Positions 10,672 through 20,581 of a stretch of DNA of 64,000 bases are shown piece after piece (within the stretch, counting starts at the first letter, position 1; each line of letters opens with the position of its first letter). The notes below the pieces were generated by a model. It had not been told where the DNA came from. It saw only the letters and a list, made by a program, of their open reading frames with translations, and did not search any database. The position numbers were made by a program, and so were the translations under genes. Origin of the DNA: CAZLNO01 sp964561005 (GTDB lineage: Bacteria > Pseudomonadota > Alphaproteobacteria > Kiloniellales > Rhodovibrionaceae); the NCBI GenBank assembly GCA_964561005.1, contig CAZLNO010000003.1, forward strand, positions 1 through 64,000. Reading direction: 5' to 3'.

Positions 10672-11499
10672 ATGAAGCGAATCGGCAAACTCCTGCGCCA
10701 GGCCCCGCTCACCGCCAAGTTCGGCCTGCTCGTGATCGCCGTCTACGCGGCGACCGCGATCCTCGCCCCGCTGCTCGCCCCCTACGGCGAGTACGAGGTC
10801 GTGGGCCCGCAGTACATGCCCTGGTCGGGCGATCACCCGCTGGGCACCGACAACCTGGGCCGGGACATGCTCTCGCGCATGGTGTACGGCGCGCGCAACA
10901 CCATCGGCATCGCGCTGACGGCGACGGTGCTGACCTTCCTGATCGGGACGGTGTTCGGCTTCCTGGCGGCGACCGTGGGCGGCTGGCTGGACCAGGTGCT
11001 CTCGCGCACCGTCGACATCCTGATGGCGATCCCCACGCTGATCTTCGCGCTGATGCTGCTGACCGTCTTCGGCACCTCGATCCCGGTGCTGATCGGGGTC
11101 ATCGCGGTACTGGAGTCGACCCGCGTCTATCGCCTGGCGCGGGCGGTGGGGGCCGACATCGTGGTGATGGACTACGTCGAGGTGGCGCGCCTGCGCGGCG
11201 AGGGGCTGTGGTGGATCATGCGCCGCGAGGTGCTGCCCAACGCCACCGCCCCGCTGGCCGCGGAGTTCGGCCTGCGCTTCTGCTTCGTCTTCCTGTTCAT
11301 CAGCGCGCTCAGCTTCCTGGGTCTGGGCATCCAGCCGCCGGCGGCCGACTGGGGCGGCATGGTGCGCGAGAACGCGACGCTGATCTCCTTCGGCGACCCG
11401 ACGCCGCTGATCCCCGCCGGCGCCATCGCCGTGCTCACCGTCGGCGTGAACTTCGTCGTCGACTGGTTCCTTTATCATACTAGCGGACTCAAGTCATGA
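10672..11499 (+). CDS. Peptide-type ABC importer permease (DppC/OppC-like)
   Basis: A 275-residue inner-membrane protein. HPLGTDNLGRDMLSRMVYGAR is split by the family pattern into the typical DppC N-terminal motif, here beginning HPLGTDNLGRD near residue 54; an EAA loop lies near MRREVLPNATAPL, and the C-terminal IQPPAADWGGMV is also characteristic. Its stop overlaps the ATPase start as ATGA, which suggests translational coupling. Confidence 0.9.
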   Translation: MKRIGKLLRQAPLTAKFGLLVIAVYAATAILAPLLAPYGEYEVVGPQYMPWSGDHPLGTDNLGRDMLSRMVYGARNTIGIALTATVLTFLIGTVFGFLAATVGGWLDQVLSRTVDILMAIPTLIFALMLLTVFGTSIPVLIGVIAVLESTRVYRLARAVGADIVVMDYVEVARLRGEGLWWIMRREVLPNATAPLAAEFGLRFCFVFLFISALSFLGLGIQPPAADWGGMVRENATLISFGDPTPLIPAGAIAVLTVGVNFVVDWFLYHTSGLKS

Positions 11500-13205
11500 C
11501 GACCGTCACGCCACACCCCGCCGCCCGCGCCGGCCGCGGCAACGGCGCCGAGGACCTCCTGCTCGACATCCGCGGCCTGCGCATCGAGGGCCGCACCGGC
11601 GAGACCTGGAGCGAGATCGTCAAGGGCGTCGACGTCAAGCTGGGCCACCAGGAAGTGCTGGGCCTGATCGGCGAGTCCGGCGCCGGCAAGTCCACCATCG
11701 GCCTGGCGGCGATGGGCTACGCCCGCGACGGCTGCCGCATCGCCGGCGGGGAAATCTGGTTCGACGGGCGCGATCTGGCGCCGGCCAGCGAGGCCGAGCT
11801 GCGCGCCCTGCGCGGCGCGCGCATCGCCTATGTCGCGCAGTCGGCGGCGGCGGCCTTCAACCCGGCCACGACGCTGAACAACCAGATCTGCGAGACGGCG
11901 GTGCAGCACGGCATCATGAGCCGAGAGGAGGCTTTGGCCAAGGCGGTGGCGCTGTACGGCAAGCTGCAGCTTCCCGAGCCGGAAACCTTCGGCCGGCGCT
12001 ATCCCCACCAGGTCTCCGGCGGCCAGCTCCAGCGCGCGATGACCGCCATGGCGATGGTCTGCGGGCCCGACCTGATCGTCTTCGACGAGCCGACAACCGC
12101 GCTGGACGTCACCACGCAGATCGAGGTTTTGGCGGCCATCAAGCACGCCATCCGCGAGGAGCGCACGGCCGCGCTCTACATCACCCACGACCTGGCGGTG
12201 GTGGGGCAGATCGCCGACCGCATCATGGTGCTGCGCCACGGCGAGACCGTGGAACTTGGCGACACCGAGCAGATTCTCCACGAGCCCCGCGAGGACTACA
12301 CCCGCCAGCTCGTCCAGGTGCGCAAGGTCGCCAGCGGCGTCCTGCACGCGCCGCGCGGCGAGGAGCCGGCGCTGGCGGTGGACGGCGTGAGCGCCGCCTA
12401 CGGCGGCCGCGACGGACCTCTGGTGCTGAAGGAGGTGTCGCTGACCGTGCCGCGCGGCACCACCGTGGCGGTGGTGGGCGAGTCGGGCTCGGGCAAGTCG
12501 ACCCTGGCGCGGGTCATGACCGGGCTGCTGCCGCCGATGGAGGGTCGGTGCTGGCTGGCTGGCGAGGCGCTGCCCCCGGCCCTGAAGCAGCGCGGGAAGG
12601 ACCAGCTCCGCCGCCTGCAGATGATCCACCAGATGCCCGACGTCTCGCTGAACCCCCGGCAGAAGATCGGCGAGGCGATCGGCCGGCCGCTGACCTTCTA
12701 CTTCGGCCTGGGCGGGGCGAAGCGGCGCGAGCAGGTGCGCAAGCTGCTGGAGATGGTCGAGCTGCCGGGCGAGCACGCCGACCGCTACCCCGGCGAGCTC
12801 TCGGGCGGCCAGAAGCAGCGGGTCTGCATCGCCCGCGCCCTGGCGGCCGAGCCCGACGTCATCATCTGCGACGAGGTGACCAGCGCGCTGGACCAGATCG
12901 TCGCCGACGGCGTGCTGCGGCTGCTGCTGCGCCTGCAGGACGAGACCGGCACCTCCTACGTCTTCATCACCCACGACCTGGCCACCGTCCGCGCCATCGC
13001 CGACAGCGTCGCGGTGATGTACCAGGGCGAGGTGGTGGAGGCCGGCGACAAGGACAGCGTGCTGTCGAATCCCCGGATGGCCTATACCGAGCTGCTGCTG
13101 TCCTCGGTGCCCAGGATGGAGCCGGGCTGGCTGGACGACCTCCTGGCCGAGCGCGAGGCCCGCCGCGCCCGCGGCGAAAAGGTCTTGGTCTCCAGCGGCA
13201 ACTGA
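11496..13205 (+). CDS. Fused double ATPase of peptide-type ABC importer (DppD-DppF)
   Basis: A 569-residue protein carrying two complete nucleotide-binding domains in one chain. The first has GESGAGKST, signature VSGGQ and DEPTTALD; the second has GESGSGKST, signature LSGGQ and CDEVTSALD, so Val replaces the usual Pro in the second Walker B region. A single fused ATPase replaces the two separate subunits seen in the second importer of this window. It closes the operon and is convergent with moeB. Confidence 0.92.
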   Translation: MTTVTPHPAARAGRGNGAEDLLLDIRGLRIEGRTGETWSEIVKGVDVKLGHQEVLGLIGESGAGKSTIGLAAMGYARDGCRIAGGEIWFDGRDLAPASEAELRALRGARIAYVAQSAAAAFNPATTLNNQICETAVQHGIMSREEALAKAVALYGKLQLPEPETFGRRYPHQVSGGQLQRAMTAMAMVCGPDLIVFDEPTTALDVTTQIEVLAAIKHAIREERTAALYITHDLAVVGQIADRIMVLRHGETVELGDTEQILHEPREDYTRQLVQVRKVASGVLHAPRGEEPALAVDGVSAAYGGRDGPLVLKEVSLTVPRGTTVAVVGESGSGKSTLARVMTGLLPPMEGRCWLAGEALPPALKQRGKDQLRRLQMIHQMPDVSLNPRQKIGEAIGRPLTFYFGLGGAKRREQVRKLLEMVELPGEHADRYPGELSGGQKQRVCIARALAAEPDVIICDEVTSALDQIVADGVLRLLLRLQDETGTSYVFITHDLATVRAIADSVAVMYQGEVVEAGDKDSVLSNPRMAYTELLLSSVPRMEPGWLDDLLAEREARRARGEKVLVSSGN

Positions 13206-13242
13206 GCCCGTTGGCGGCGCAAGCGCGCCGTGCGGCGACGCC

Positions 13243-14052
13243 TCACGCCGCGCAGATCGCCGTCGGGCCGTAGTCCGCGTCGTCGAGGCCGTGGATCGTC
13301 GCCTCGGGACCGCAAAGCGCGCAGGCGGGATCGCGGCGGGTTTTGATCTTGCGGAAGGACGCGCCGAGGGCGTCGTAGAGCAGCAGATGCCCGGCCAGGC
13401 TCTGGCCGATGCCCAGCAACTCCTTCGCCACCTCGGTCGCCTGCAGGCTGCCCATGACGCCGGGCAGCATCGCCAACACGCCGACATCGGCGCAGGACTG
13501 CTTGGGGTCTTCCGGCTGCGGACCGAACACGCAGCGGTAGCAGGGACCCTCCTCGTGCGCCTTGAAGGTCGCGAGCTGCCCGTCGAAGCGCATGATCGCC
13601 GCCGACACCAGCGGGCGCCCGGCCAGATAGCAGGCGTCGTTCGCCAGATAGCGCGTGGCGAAGTTGTCCGAGCCGTCGGCCACCAGGTCATAGCCTCGGA
13701 TCAGCTCGACCAGCCCCGCACGGGTCAAACGCTCGTTGTAGGTGTCGACCCTCACCTCGGGATTGAGCGCCTGCATGCGGCGGCGGGCGCTGTTCACCTT
13801 GGGCACGCCGATGTCGTCGGTGTCGTGGATGATCTGGCGCTGGAGGTTCGACAGGTCGACCTCGTCGTCGTCGACGACACCGATGCGCCCCACCCCGGCG
13901 GCGGCCAGATACATCAGCAGCGGCGAGCCCAGCCCCCCGGCCCCGATCACCAGCACCGAGGATTCCAGCAGCTTGCGTTGGCCGTCCTCGTCGATCTCCG
14001 GCAGGACGAGGTGGCGGGCGTAGCGCTCGATCTGGGTGTCGCTGAGGTCCAT
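13243..14052 (-). CDS. moeB: MoeB/ThiF/HesA family sulfur-carrier adenylyltransferase
   Basis: Adenylates the C-terminus of a ubiquitin-like sulfur carrier such as MoaD, ThiS or a CysO-like protein. The 269-residue protein has the nucleotide-binding VIGAGGLGSPLLMYLAAAG, the DLSNLQRQI segment, and paired CxxC zinc ligands (CYRC and CALC). ATG 14052 is taken as the start because the MDLSDTQIERYARHL opening is typical of the family. The position just after cysK in the same direction suggests a role in sulfur transfer; the exact carrier is unresolved, so moeB is a family label. Confidence 0.88.
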   Translation of the reverse strand: MDLSDTQIERYARHLVLPEIDEDGQRKLLESSVLVIGAGGLGSPLLMYLAAAGVGRIGVVDDDEVDLSNLQRQIIHDTDDIGVPKVNSARRRMQALNPEVRVDTYNERLTRAGLVELIRGYDLVADGSDNFATRYLANDACYLAGRPLVSAAIMRFDGQLATFKAHEEGPCYRCVFGPQPEDPKQSCADVGVLAMLPGVMGSLQATEVAKELLGIGQSLAGHLLLYDALGASFRKIKTRRDPACALCGPEATIHGLDDADYGPTAICAA

Positions 14053-14090
14053 ATGCGTCAGGTAAGCGCCCTGCGCCGGGGCGTCCAGCG

Positions 14091-15083
<993 letters not shown>

Positions 15084-15180
15084 CCTCGACCTCTCCCCAG
15101 GCGGTTATCCTTGCGGCTTGCTATGCGCCGCTGATTTCAACCACGAACGCGGTGTGGATCAAGAGGATTTCACCAAGGGA

Positions 15181-15198
15181 AACTTTTGCGCAAAGGTT
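15181..15198. promoter_or_regulatory. Imperfect 18-bp palindrome upstream of cysK
   Basis: AACTTTTGCGCAAAGGTT matches its reverse complement at 16 of 18 positions. It lies about 100 bases upstream of the cysK ATG, where an operator would be placed, and downstream of the Rrf2 gene. It is a candidate operator for that regulator, but it does not match the known Bacillus CymR site. Confidence 0.4.
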
Positions 15199-15226
15199 GT
15201 TTCGCGCCTTACGGCGCGACGCCTCT

Positions 15227-15249
15227 CCTTCGACAGGCTCATCATGAGG
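15227..15249 (+). repeat. Dispersed CTTCGAC/GGATGAG repeat, copy 1
   Basis: The element reads CCTTCGACAGGCTCATCATG followed by AGG. It is one arm of an inverted pair with copy 2 at 15280-15308, about 30 bases away. Similar short elements recur at 24234, 31135 and 31293, always between or at the edges of genes. Confidence 0.7.
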
Positions 15250-15279
15250 CGTCAATTGCCTGAAAAAAGGACGCGGTTG

Positions 15280-15308
15280 CCTCATGCCGAGCCCGTCGAA
15301 GGATGAGG
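15280..15308 (-). repeat. Dispersed CTTCGAC/GGATGAG repeat, copy 2 (inverted)
   Basis: CCTCATGCCGAGCCCGTCGA followed by AGGATGAGG is the reverse orientation of copy 1. The two could fold into a long hairpin between the Rrf2 stop and the cysK promoter region. Confidence 0.7.
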
Positions 15309-15388
15309 CCGCGCCCGTCAGGGCGCGCAGCGCGTTCATGCAAATGTCTCCCGCGGGGCGTGGAGTGGCGTTCCGCGCGGCGCCGCCC

Positions 15389-15844
15389 TCAGATGGAAAA
15401 GTCCGGCTCCTGCACCGCCTCCGAGCGGATGCCCTGCTTGCGCGCCCGGTCGCAGAGGTCCTCGATGGTCATCCGGTCGAAGCGCTCCATGATCTCGTCC
15501 TGGAGGTCGATCCAGATGGGTCGCACCACCTTCTTGCCGATCTCGCTGCCCTCGGGCTCGCTGGCCGGATCGCTTGCCCCTTCGAGCTGCCGGACGACGC
15601 GAATGATCTCGCCCACGCTGATGCGCCGGCGCTCGCGCGCCAGGCGGTAGCCGCCGCGCGGCCCCCGCTGCCCGGCCAGGATGCCGTGGTGGACGAGCTG
15701 CTGCAGCACCTGCTCCAGGTAGCGGCGGGGGATGCCCTGACGCTCGGAGATCTCGCTGGAGCGCACGGGTCCCGGACCCGCGTTGTAGGCAATGTCGACG
15801 ACGGCCTCGATGGCGAAGAGCAGCTTCTTGGAAAGGCGGAGCAT
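15389..15844 (-). CDS. Rrf2 family transcriptional regulator
   Basis: A 151-residue DNA-binding protein with the Rrf2 winged helix: SEISERQGIPRRYLEQVLQQL and the wing GQRGPRGGYRLAR. The three-cysteine cluster that holds Fe-S in IscR, NsrR and RirA is absent; the only cysteine is in LCDRAR near residue 131. It is therefore closer in design to cluster-free members such as CymR. It sits between coaBC and cysK on the same strand, so control of cysteine synthesis is the most likely role. Confidence 0.88.
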   Translation of the reverse strand: MLRLSKKLLFAIEAVVDIAYNAGPGPVRSSEISERQGIPRRYLEQVLQQLVHHGILAGQRGPRGGYRLARERRRISVGEIIRVVRQLEGASDPASEPEGSEIGKKVVRPIWIDLQDEIMERFDRMTIEDLCDRARKQGIRSEAVQEPDFSI

Positions 15845-15898
15845 GACGGTCCTTCTGTTCGTTGCGATCGCGGTCCAAGTCTCCGTGCGGTCGCGCGG

Positions 15899-17131
15899 TC
15901 ACGACGACGCGGCGAGCGTATCGGTCGCGCCCTCGAAGTGCTCGGCGATGCGCCGGGCCAGCCGCTCCGCGACCGCCGTCTTGCTCATGGTCGGCCAGAC
16001 CTCCGGCGCCGCCTCGGCGTCCGTGATCAGGTGAACGGTGTTGGCGTCGCCGCCGAAGGTGCCGCTGGCCGGCGAGACGTCGTTGGCGACGATCCAGTCG
16101 CAGCCCTTGCGCCGCCGCTTGGCGCGGGCGTTGTCCACCACGGCCTCGGTCTCCGCCGCGAAGCCGACGACCAGGGAAGGCCGGACGTTGCCGGCGGCCG
16201 ACAGCTCGCGGAGGATATCCGGGTTTTGCGTCAGTTCCAGGCGCAGCGACGATTGCCCGTCGCGCTTCATCTTCTGTCCGGCCGCCTCGGCGACGCGCCA
16301 GTCCGCCACCGCCGCCGCGCAGACCGCCACGTCAACCGGCAGCGCGGCCTGGCAGGCGGCCAGCATCTCCCGCGCCGACTCCACGTGGCGGACGGCAACG
16401 CCCGGCGGGTCGGGGCGGTCCACCGGCCCGGCGACCAGCGTCGTCTCCGCGCCCAGGCGCGCCAGGGCCTGGGCGATGGCGTGGCCCTGCTTGCCCGAGG
16501 AGCGATTGGCGATGTAGCGGACGGGATCGATCGCCTCGTGCGTCGGGCCGCTGGTGACCAGCGCCCGCCGCCCGGCCAGCGGCGCCCCGGCGCCGAAGTA
16601 GTGCTGGATGGCCGCCAGGATTTCCGCCGGCTCGGCCAGGCGGCCGGGGCCGTACTCGCCGCAGGCCATCGCGCCCTCGTTCGGGCCGACCACGCGCACG
16701 CCGCGCGCGCGCAGGCTCTCCAGATTCGCTTGCGTGGCCGGATGCTGCCACATGCGCACGTTCATCGCCGGCGCCACCAGCACGTCCTTGTCGGTCGCCA
16801 GCAGCGCCGTGGTCGCCAGGTCGTCGGCCAGGCCGTGCGCCATTTTCGCGAGGACATCGGCGCTGGCCGGCGCGACGACCAGCAGGTCGGCGTCGCGGGA
16901 AAGCTGGATGTGGCCCATCTCGGATTCGTCGGTCAGCGAGAACAGCTCGCCATAGACCTTGTCCTCGCTGAGGGCCTGGAGCGACAGCGGCGTGACGAAC
17001 TGCGCGCCGGCGCGGGTCAGGATGCAGCGCACCGCCGCGCCCTGCTCGCGCAGGCGCCGGATCAGCTCCAGCGCCTTGTAGGCGGCGACGCCGCCGCTGA
17101 CGATTAAAAGAATGCGTTTCCCGCTGAGCAT
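15899..17131 (-). CDS. coaBC: Bifunctional phosphopantothenoylcysteine decarboxylase/synthetase
   Basis: Carries out two successive steps of coenzyme A synthesis: CTP-dependent joining of cysteine to phosphopantothenate, and decarboxylation. The N-terminal CoaC flavoprotein domain has SGGVAAYKALELIR and the PAMNVRMW and ACGEYGPGRL segments. The C-terminal CoaB domain begins near residue 190 with TSGPTHEAIDPVRYIANRSS. The length of 410 is normal. It uses cysteine, which fits the cysteine-related genes downstream. It ends 54 bases before the Rrf2 start. Confidence 0.96.
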   Translation of the reverse strand: MLSGKRILLIVSGGVAAYKALELIRRLREQGAAVRCILTRAGAQFVTPLSLQALSEDKVYGELFSLTDESEMGHIQLSRDADLLVVAPASADVLAKMAHGLADDLATTALLATDKDVLVAPAMNVRMWQHPATQANLESLRARGVRVVGPNEGAMACGEYGPGRLAEPAEILAAIQHYFGAGAPLAGRRALVTSGPTHEAIDPVRYIANRSSGKQGHAIAQALARLGAETTLVAGPVDRPDPPGVAVRHVESAREMLAACQAALPVDVAVCAAAVADWRVAEAAGQKMKRDGQSSLRLELTQNPDILRELSAAGNVRPSLVVGFAAETEAVVDNARAKRRRKGCDWIVANDVSPASGTFGGDANTVHLITDAEAAPEVWPTMSKTAVAERLARRIAEHFEGATDTLAASS

Positions 17132-17278
17132 CGTCGACCAGGCCGGATTTCACGTTGAGAGCGCGTGGATAATCTAGAGACGCGACGGGGCACTGGCAAG
17201 GCGCCGCTTTTACCCTACAAGCGGGACGGCGCCTCTGCTATGACCCGGCGCCGGTCCCGACGACGACGGACGGCGAGG

Positions 17279-18745
17279 ATGACGACGACGGCACAGGCTC
17301 CGCAGGGGGTGTTGGCGACGCTGGCGCGCTACCGGCCGCTGGTGGCGGACTGGGAGGCCTTCGCGACGGCGGTGAACCGGCCGCGCCCGACCTGCGTCGT
17401 CGCCAACCGCGGCCGTGTGACGACGGCGGAACTGCTGGGCCTGCTGCGGGAGGCGGGCTGCCCGGCCGAGCCGCTGGGCTGGAGCGAGGCCGCGCTGCGC
17501 GTGCCGCCGGAGGCCCGGCCGGCGCTGTGCTGGCCCTATCAGGCGGGGCTGTGCAACCTCATGGAAGAGGCCTCGCTGCTGCCCGTCCGGCTCCTGGACG
17601 CACGGCCGGGGGAGCGGGTGCTGGACCTCTGCGCCGCGCCGGGGGGCAAGGCGGTGCTGGTCGCCCTGGCCGTGGGCGCGCGCGGGACCGTCGTCGCCAA
17701 CGACAAGGACGCCAAGCGCCTGGCCGGCATCCGCGACAAAATGAAGCGGCTGGGCCTGGTCAACCTGACGGCCACGGTGCACGACGGCGGCGACTATCCC
17801 CTGGCCGCCGGGCCGTTCGACCGCGTACTGGTGGACGCGCCCTGCACGGCGGAAGGTACCCGCGCCCACCGCGGCGCCAGCTACGACACCAGCGAGGCGG
17901 GCTTCCGGAGCTGGCTGGCCGGGCAGCAGCGGGCGCTGCTGCGCCGCGCCCTGCGGCTGGTGCGGCCGGGCGGGCGCGTGGTCTATGCCACCTGCAGCTT
18001 CGCGCCCGAGGAGAACGAGGGCGTGATCGACGCCATCCTGCGCGAGTTCGGCGACGCCGTGCGCGTCCTGCCGCCAGCCCTCGACGGCCTGGCCTGGTCC
18101 GCCGGCGTGAGCGACTGGCAGGGGCGGGCGTTCCACCCGGACGTGCGGCACGGCGTGCGGCTCTGGCCGCATCTCAGCGGCACCGGCGGCTTCTTCGCCG
18201 TCGCCCTGGAGCGCCGCGAGGATGGCGCCGCCCACACCGCCCCCGTACAGCAGGCGGACAGCCTGGGCGCGCCGGTCGACATCGCCGACAAGCTGGCGGC
18301 CCTGCGCGAGCGCTACGGCCTGCCCGGGAACGTCTTCGACGAGCTGCGCCTCCACCGGCGCGGCGACGAGATTCACGCGGTGGCCGTCGCCCACGCACCC
18401 CCGGCGCGCCCCCGACCGGCGGCCAGCGGCATCCCCTTCCTGCGCGTCACCGACCGCGGCGCCAAGCCGGCAACGCCGGCGGCGCTGCGGATCGGCGACC
18501 GGGCGACGCGCAACGTGGTGGACCTGGATGCGGAGCAGACGGCGGCCTATCTGGCGCGGGAGACGGTCGCGCCGCGCCCGGAGCAGCTTGCCGCCTGCGC
18601 CGGGCGCGGCCACGTCATCGTCCGCCGGCGGGGCTGCGCGCTGGGCGTCGGGTTCCTGCGGCGGGGGCCGCCCGTCAGCCTGGAAAGCCTGTACCCGCGC
18701 GCCTGGGTGCCGCACGGCCGGCGGAACGAACGCACGGCAGGCTGA
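17279..18745 (+). CDS. RsmB/RsmF-type m5C RNA methyltransferase
   Basis: NOL1/NOP2/Sun family enzyme that methylates cytosine C5 in rRNA or tRNA using SAM. The two active cysteines lie in DAPCTAEGT (about residue 189) and YATCSFAPEENEG (about residue 239), exactly 50 apart as in RsmB. The SAM motif is VLDLCAAPGGKA. The C-terminal third resembles the RNA-binding extension of RsmF-like proteins. The start is uncertain: ATG 17279 gives 488 residues, while ATG 17240 adds an Arg-rich 13 residues. The stop codon lies inside a dispersed palindromic repeat, so the last residues are repeat-encoded. Confidence 0.88.
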   Translation: MTTTAQAPQGVLATLARYRPLVADWEAFATAVNRPRPTCVVANRGRVTTAELLGLLREAGCPAEPLGWSEAALRVPPEARPALCWPYQAGLCNLMEEASLLPVRLLDARPGERVLDLCAAPGGKAVLVALAVGARGTVVANDKDAKRLAGIRDKMKRLGLVNLTATVHDGGDYPLAAGPFDRVLVDAPCTAEGTRAHRGASYDTSEAGFRSWLAGQQRALLRRALRLVRPGGRVVYATCSFAPEENEGVIDAILREFGDAVRVLPPALDGLAWSAGVSDWQGRAFHPDVRHGVRLWPHLSGTGGFFAVALERREDGAAHTAPVQQADSLGAPVDIADKLAALRERYGLPGNVFDELRLHRRGDEIHAVAVAHAPPARPRPAASGIPFLRVTDRGAKPATPAALRIGDRATRNVVDLDAEQTAAYLARETVAPRPEQLAACAGRGHVIVRRRGCALGVGFLRRGPPVSLESLYPRAWVPHGRRNERTAG

Positions 18746-18795
18746 AGCCTGCCCTACTGCGCCGGTCGGTTCCATAGGGCACGCTTCAGCGCGCC
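18734..18795. repeat. Palindromic repeat doublet, copy 1
   Basis: Two hairpin units form the doublet: GGCAGGCTGAAGCCTGCC within 18734-18757 and AGGGCACGCTTCAGCGCGCC at 18776-18795. The same two units occur in reverse order at 31359-31425. The first unit contains the stop codon of the RNA methyltransferase gene and may help end transcription or stabilise the mRNA. Confidence 0.75.
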
Positions 18796-18824
18796 ATCAC
18801 TGACCAGACCGAAAGGAAGCCCGC

Positions 18825-20546
18825 ATGCACGGCAAGCAACCGCTGGACCACGCACAGCTTTCCGCCGCGCTGCGCCGGATTCACGGCAAGGGCTACAAGG
18901 CCTACAAGGACATCGCCGGGCGCTACGACTTCGGCGACTTCGAGCTTTCGATCGACCACGTGCAGGGCGACCCCTTCGGCACGCCCTCGCGATTGCGCGT
19001 CCTGGTGCCGGCGCGCACGGCCGGGCTGCCCGACTGGACGCATTCCAGCACGAGCCGCGCCGTGGCGCTGCGCGACTTTCTCTGCCGCGCCTTCGCCCGC
19101 CGCGCCAAACGGCTCGCCCAGCCGCGCGGCAGCGGCTCCAGCGGGCTGCTGGCGATGGACGCGCCGGGGCAGCAGGTGCTGGACCGCTCGGCGGTGCTGC
19201 TGCGCGAGGACGGCGGCGTCGAGGCGCGCTTCCTCGCCGGGCTGCCGGCCCAGGGGCGCAGCATCGACGGCAGGCAGGCGGAGCGCATGCTGTGCCGCGA
19301 CGTGCCGACGCTGGTGGCGGAGACGCTGCGCTTCGCCGCCCTGGACGCCGAGGCGGTCCGGCGGCACGTGGAGACGGTGGAGGACGCCGAGGCGCTGCGC
19401 GGGCAGCTCGCCGGCAAGGGCCTGGTCGCCTTCGTGGCCGACGGCGCCATCCTGCCGCGGCGCAGCGGCATCGACGACCGGCCGATGGCCGACAACCCCA
19501 TCCCCTTCGACAGCCCGGACAGCCTGCGCGTCACCCTGGACCGGCCGAACGCCGGGCCGGTCGCGGGGCTGGGGGTGCCGCGAGGCGTGACGCTGATCGT
19601 CGGCGGCGGCTACCACGGCAAGTCGACGCTGCTGAACGCCGTCGAGCGCGGCGTCTACAACCACCTTCCCGGCGACGGCCGCGAGTTCGTCGTGGCCGAC
19701 CCGGCGGCGGTGAAGGTGCGCGCGGAGGACGGGCGGAGCGTCGCCGGCGTCGACATCTCGCCCTTCATCACCGACCTGCCCGGCGGCGCGGCGACCGACC
19801 GCTTTTCCACGCCGAACGCCAGCGGCAGCACCTCCCAGGCCGCCAACATCGTGGAGGCGCTGGAGGCCGGCGCGCGGGCGCTGATGATGGACGAGGACAC
19901 CTCGGCCACCAACTTCATGATCCGCGACCGGCGCATGCAGGCGCTGATCGCCAAGGAGTACGAGCCGATCACGCCGTTCATCGACCGGGTGCGCCAGCTC
20001 CACGACGACCTGGGCGTCTCCACCACGCTGGTGATCGGCGGCAGCGGCGACTACCTGGACAAGGCCGACACCGTGATCGCCATGCAGGCCTTCCGGCCCC
20101 AAGACGTCACCGCCCGCGCCCGCGAGATCGTCGCCGCCCACCGCACCGAGCGCGCCGAGGAGGGCGGCATTAGCCTCGCCCGCCCCCGCACCCGCCGCCT
20201 GGCCGATACCGGCATCCGGGGGAAGGGGCCGAAGCCGCCCAGGGTCAAGGTGCAGGACGCCCGCGCGATTCGGGTGGGCGAGGACACCATCGACCTCGGC
20301 GCGGTGGAGCAGCTCGTGGACTCCAGCCAGACCCGCGCCATCGCCGAGGCGCTGCTGCGGCTCACCGACGACGACACCGCGCCCGGCCAGCCCCTCCCGG
20401 CGCTGCTCGACCGCATCGAGGCGGCGCTGGATCGCGACGGCCTGGACGCCCTCACGCGCACCGCGCGCGGCGACCTCGCCCGCTTCCGCCGCTTCGAACT
20501 TGCGGCGGCCCTCAACCGGCTGCGGAGTGTGCGGGTGAAGGGGTGA
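18825..20546 (+). CDS. ABC-class ATPase domain protein (PF09818)
   Basis: A 573-residue soluble protein of the predicted ABC-class ATPase family. The N-terminus has the KGYKAYKDIAGRYDF segment, the Walker A is GGGYHGKSTLL near residue 268, and the DEDTSATNFMIRD segment follows the family pattern; the C-terminus is helical. The family includes trypanosomal MRB1590, which acts with RNA-editing complexes and binds RNA. Its place after an RNA methyltransferase is consistent with an RNA role, but bacterial function is not established. GAAAGGAAG precedes the ATG. Confidence 0.85.
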   Translation: MHGKQPLDHAQLSAALRRIHGKGYKAYKDIAGRYDFGDFELSIDHVQGDPFGTPSRLRVLVPARTAGLPDWTHSSTSRAVALRDFLCRAFARRAKRLAQPRGSGSSGLLAMDAPGQQVLDRSAVLLREDGGVEARFLAGLPAQGRSIDGRQAERMLCRDVPTLVAETLRFAALDAEAVRRHVETVEDAEALRGQLAGKGLVAFVADGAILPRRSGIDDRPMADNPIPFDSPDSLRVTLDRPNAGPVAGLGVPRGVTLIVGGGYHGKSTLLNAVERGVYNHLPGDGREFVVADPAAVKVRAEDGRSVAGVDISPFITDLPGGAATDRFSTPNASGSTSQAANIVEALEAGARALMMDEDTSATNFMIRDRRMQALIAKEYEPITPFIDRVRQLHDDLGVSTTLVIGGSGDYLDKADTVIAMQAFRPQDVTARAREIVAAHRTERAEEGGISLARPRTRRLADTGIRGKGPKPPRVKVQDARAIRVGEDTIDLGAVEQLVDSSQTRAIAEALLRLTDDDTAPGQPLPALLDRIEAALDRDGLDALTRTARGDLARFRRFELAAALNRLRSVRVKG

Positions 20547-20581
20547 GGGGGAAGGCCACACAACCTGCCCCGCCGCTGGTA

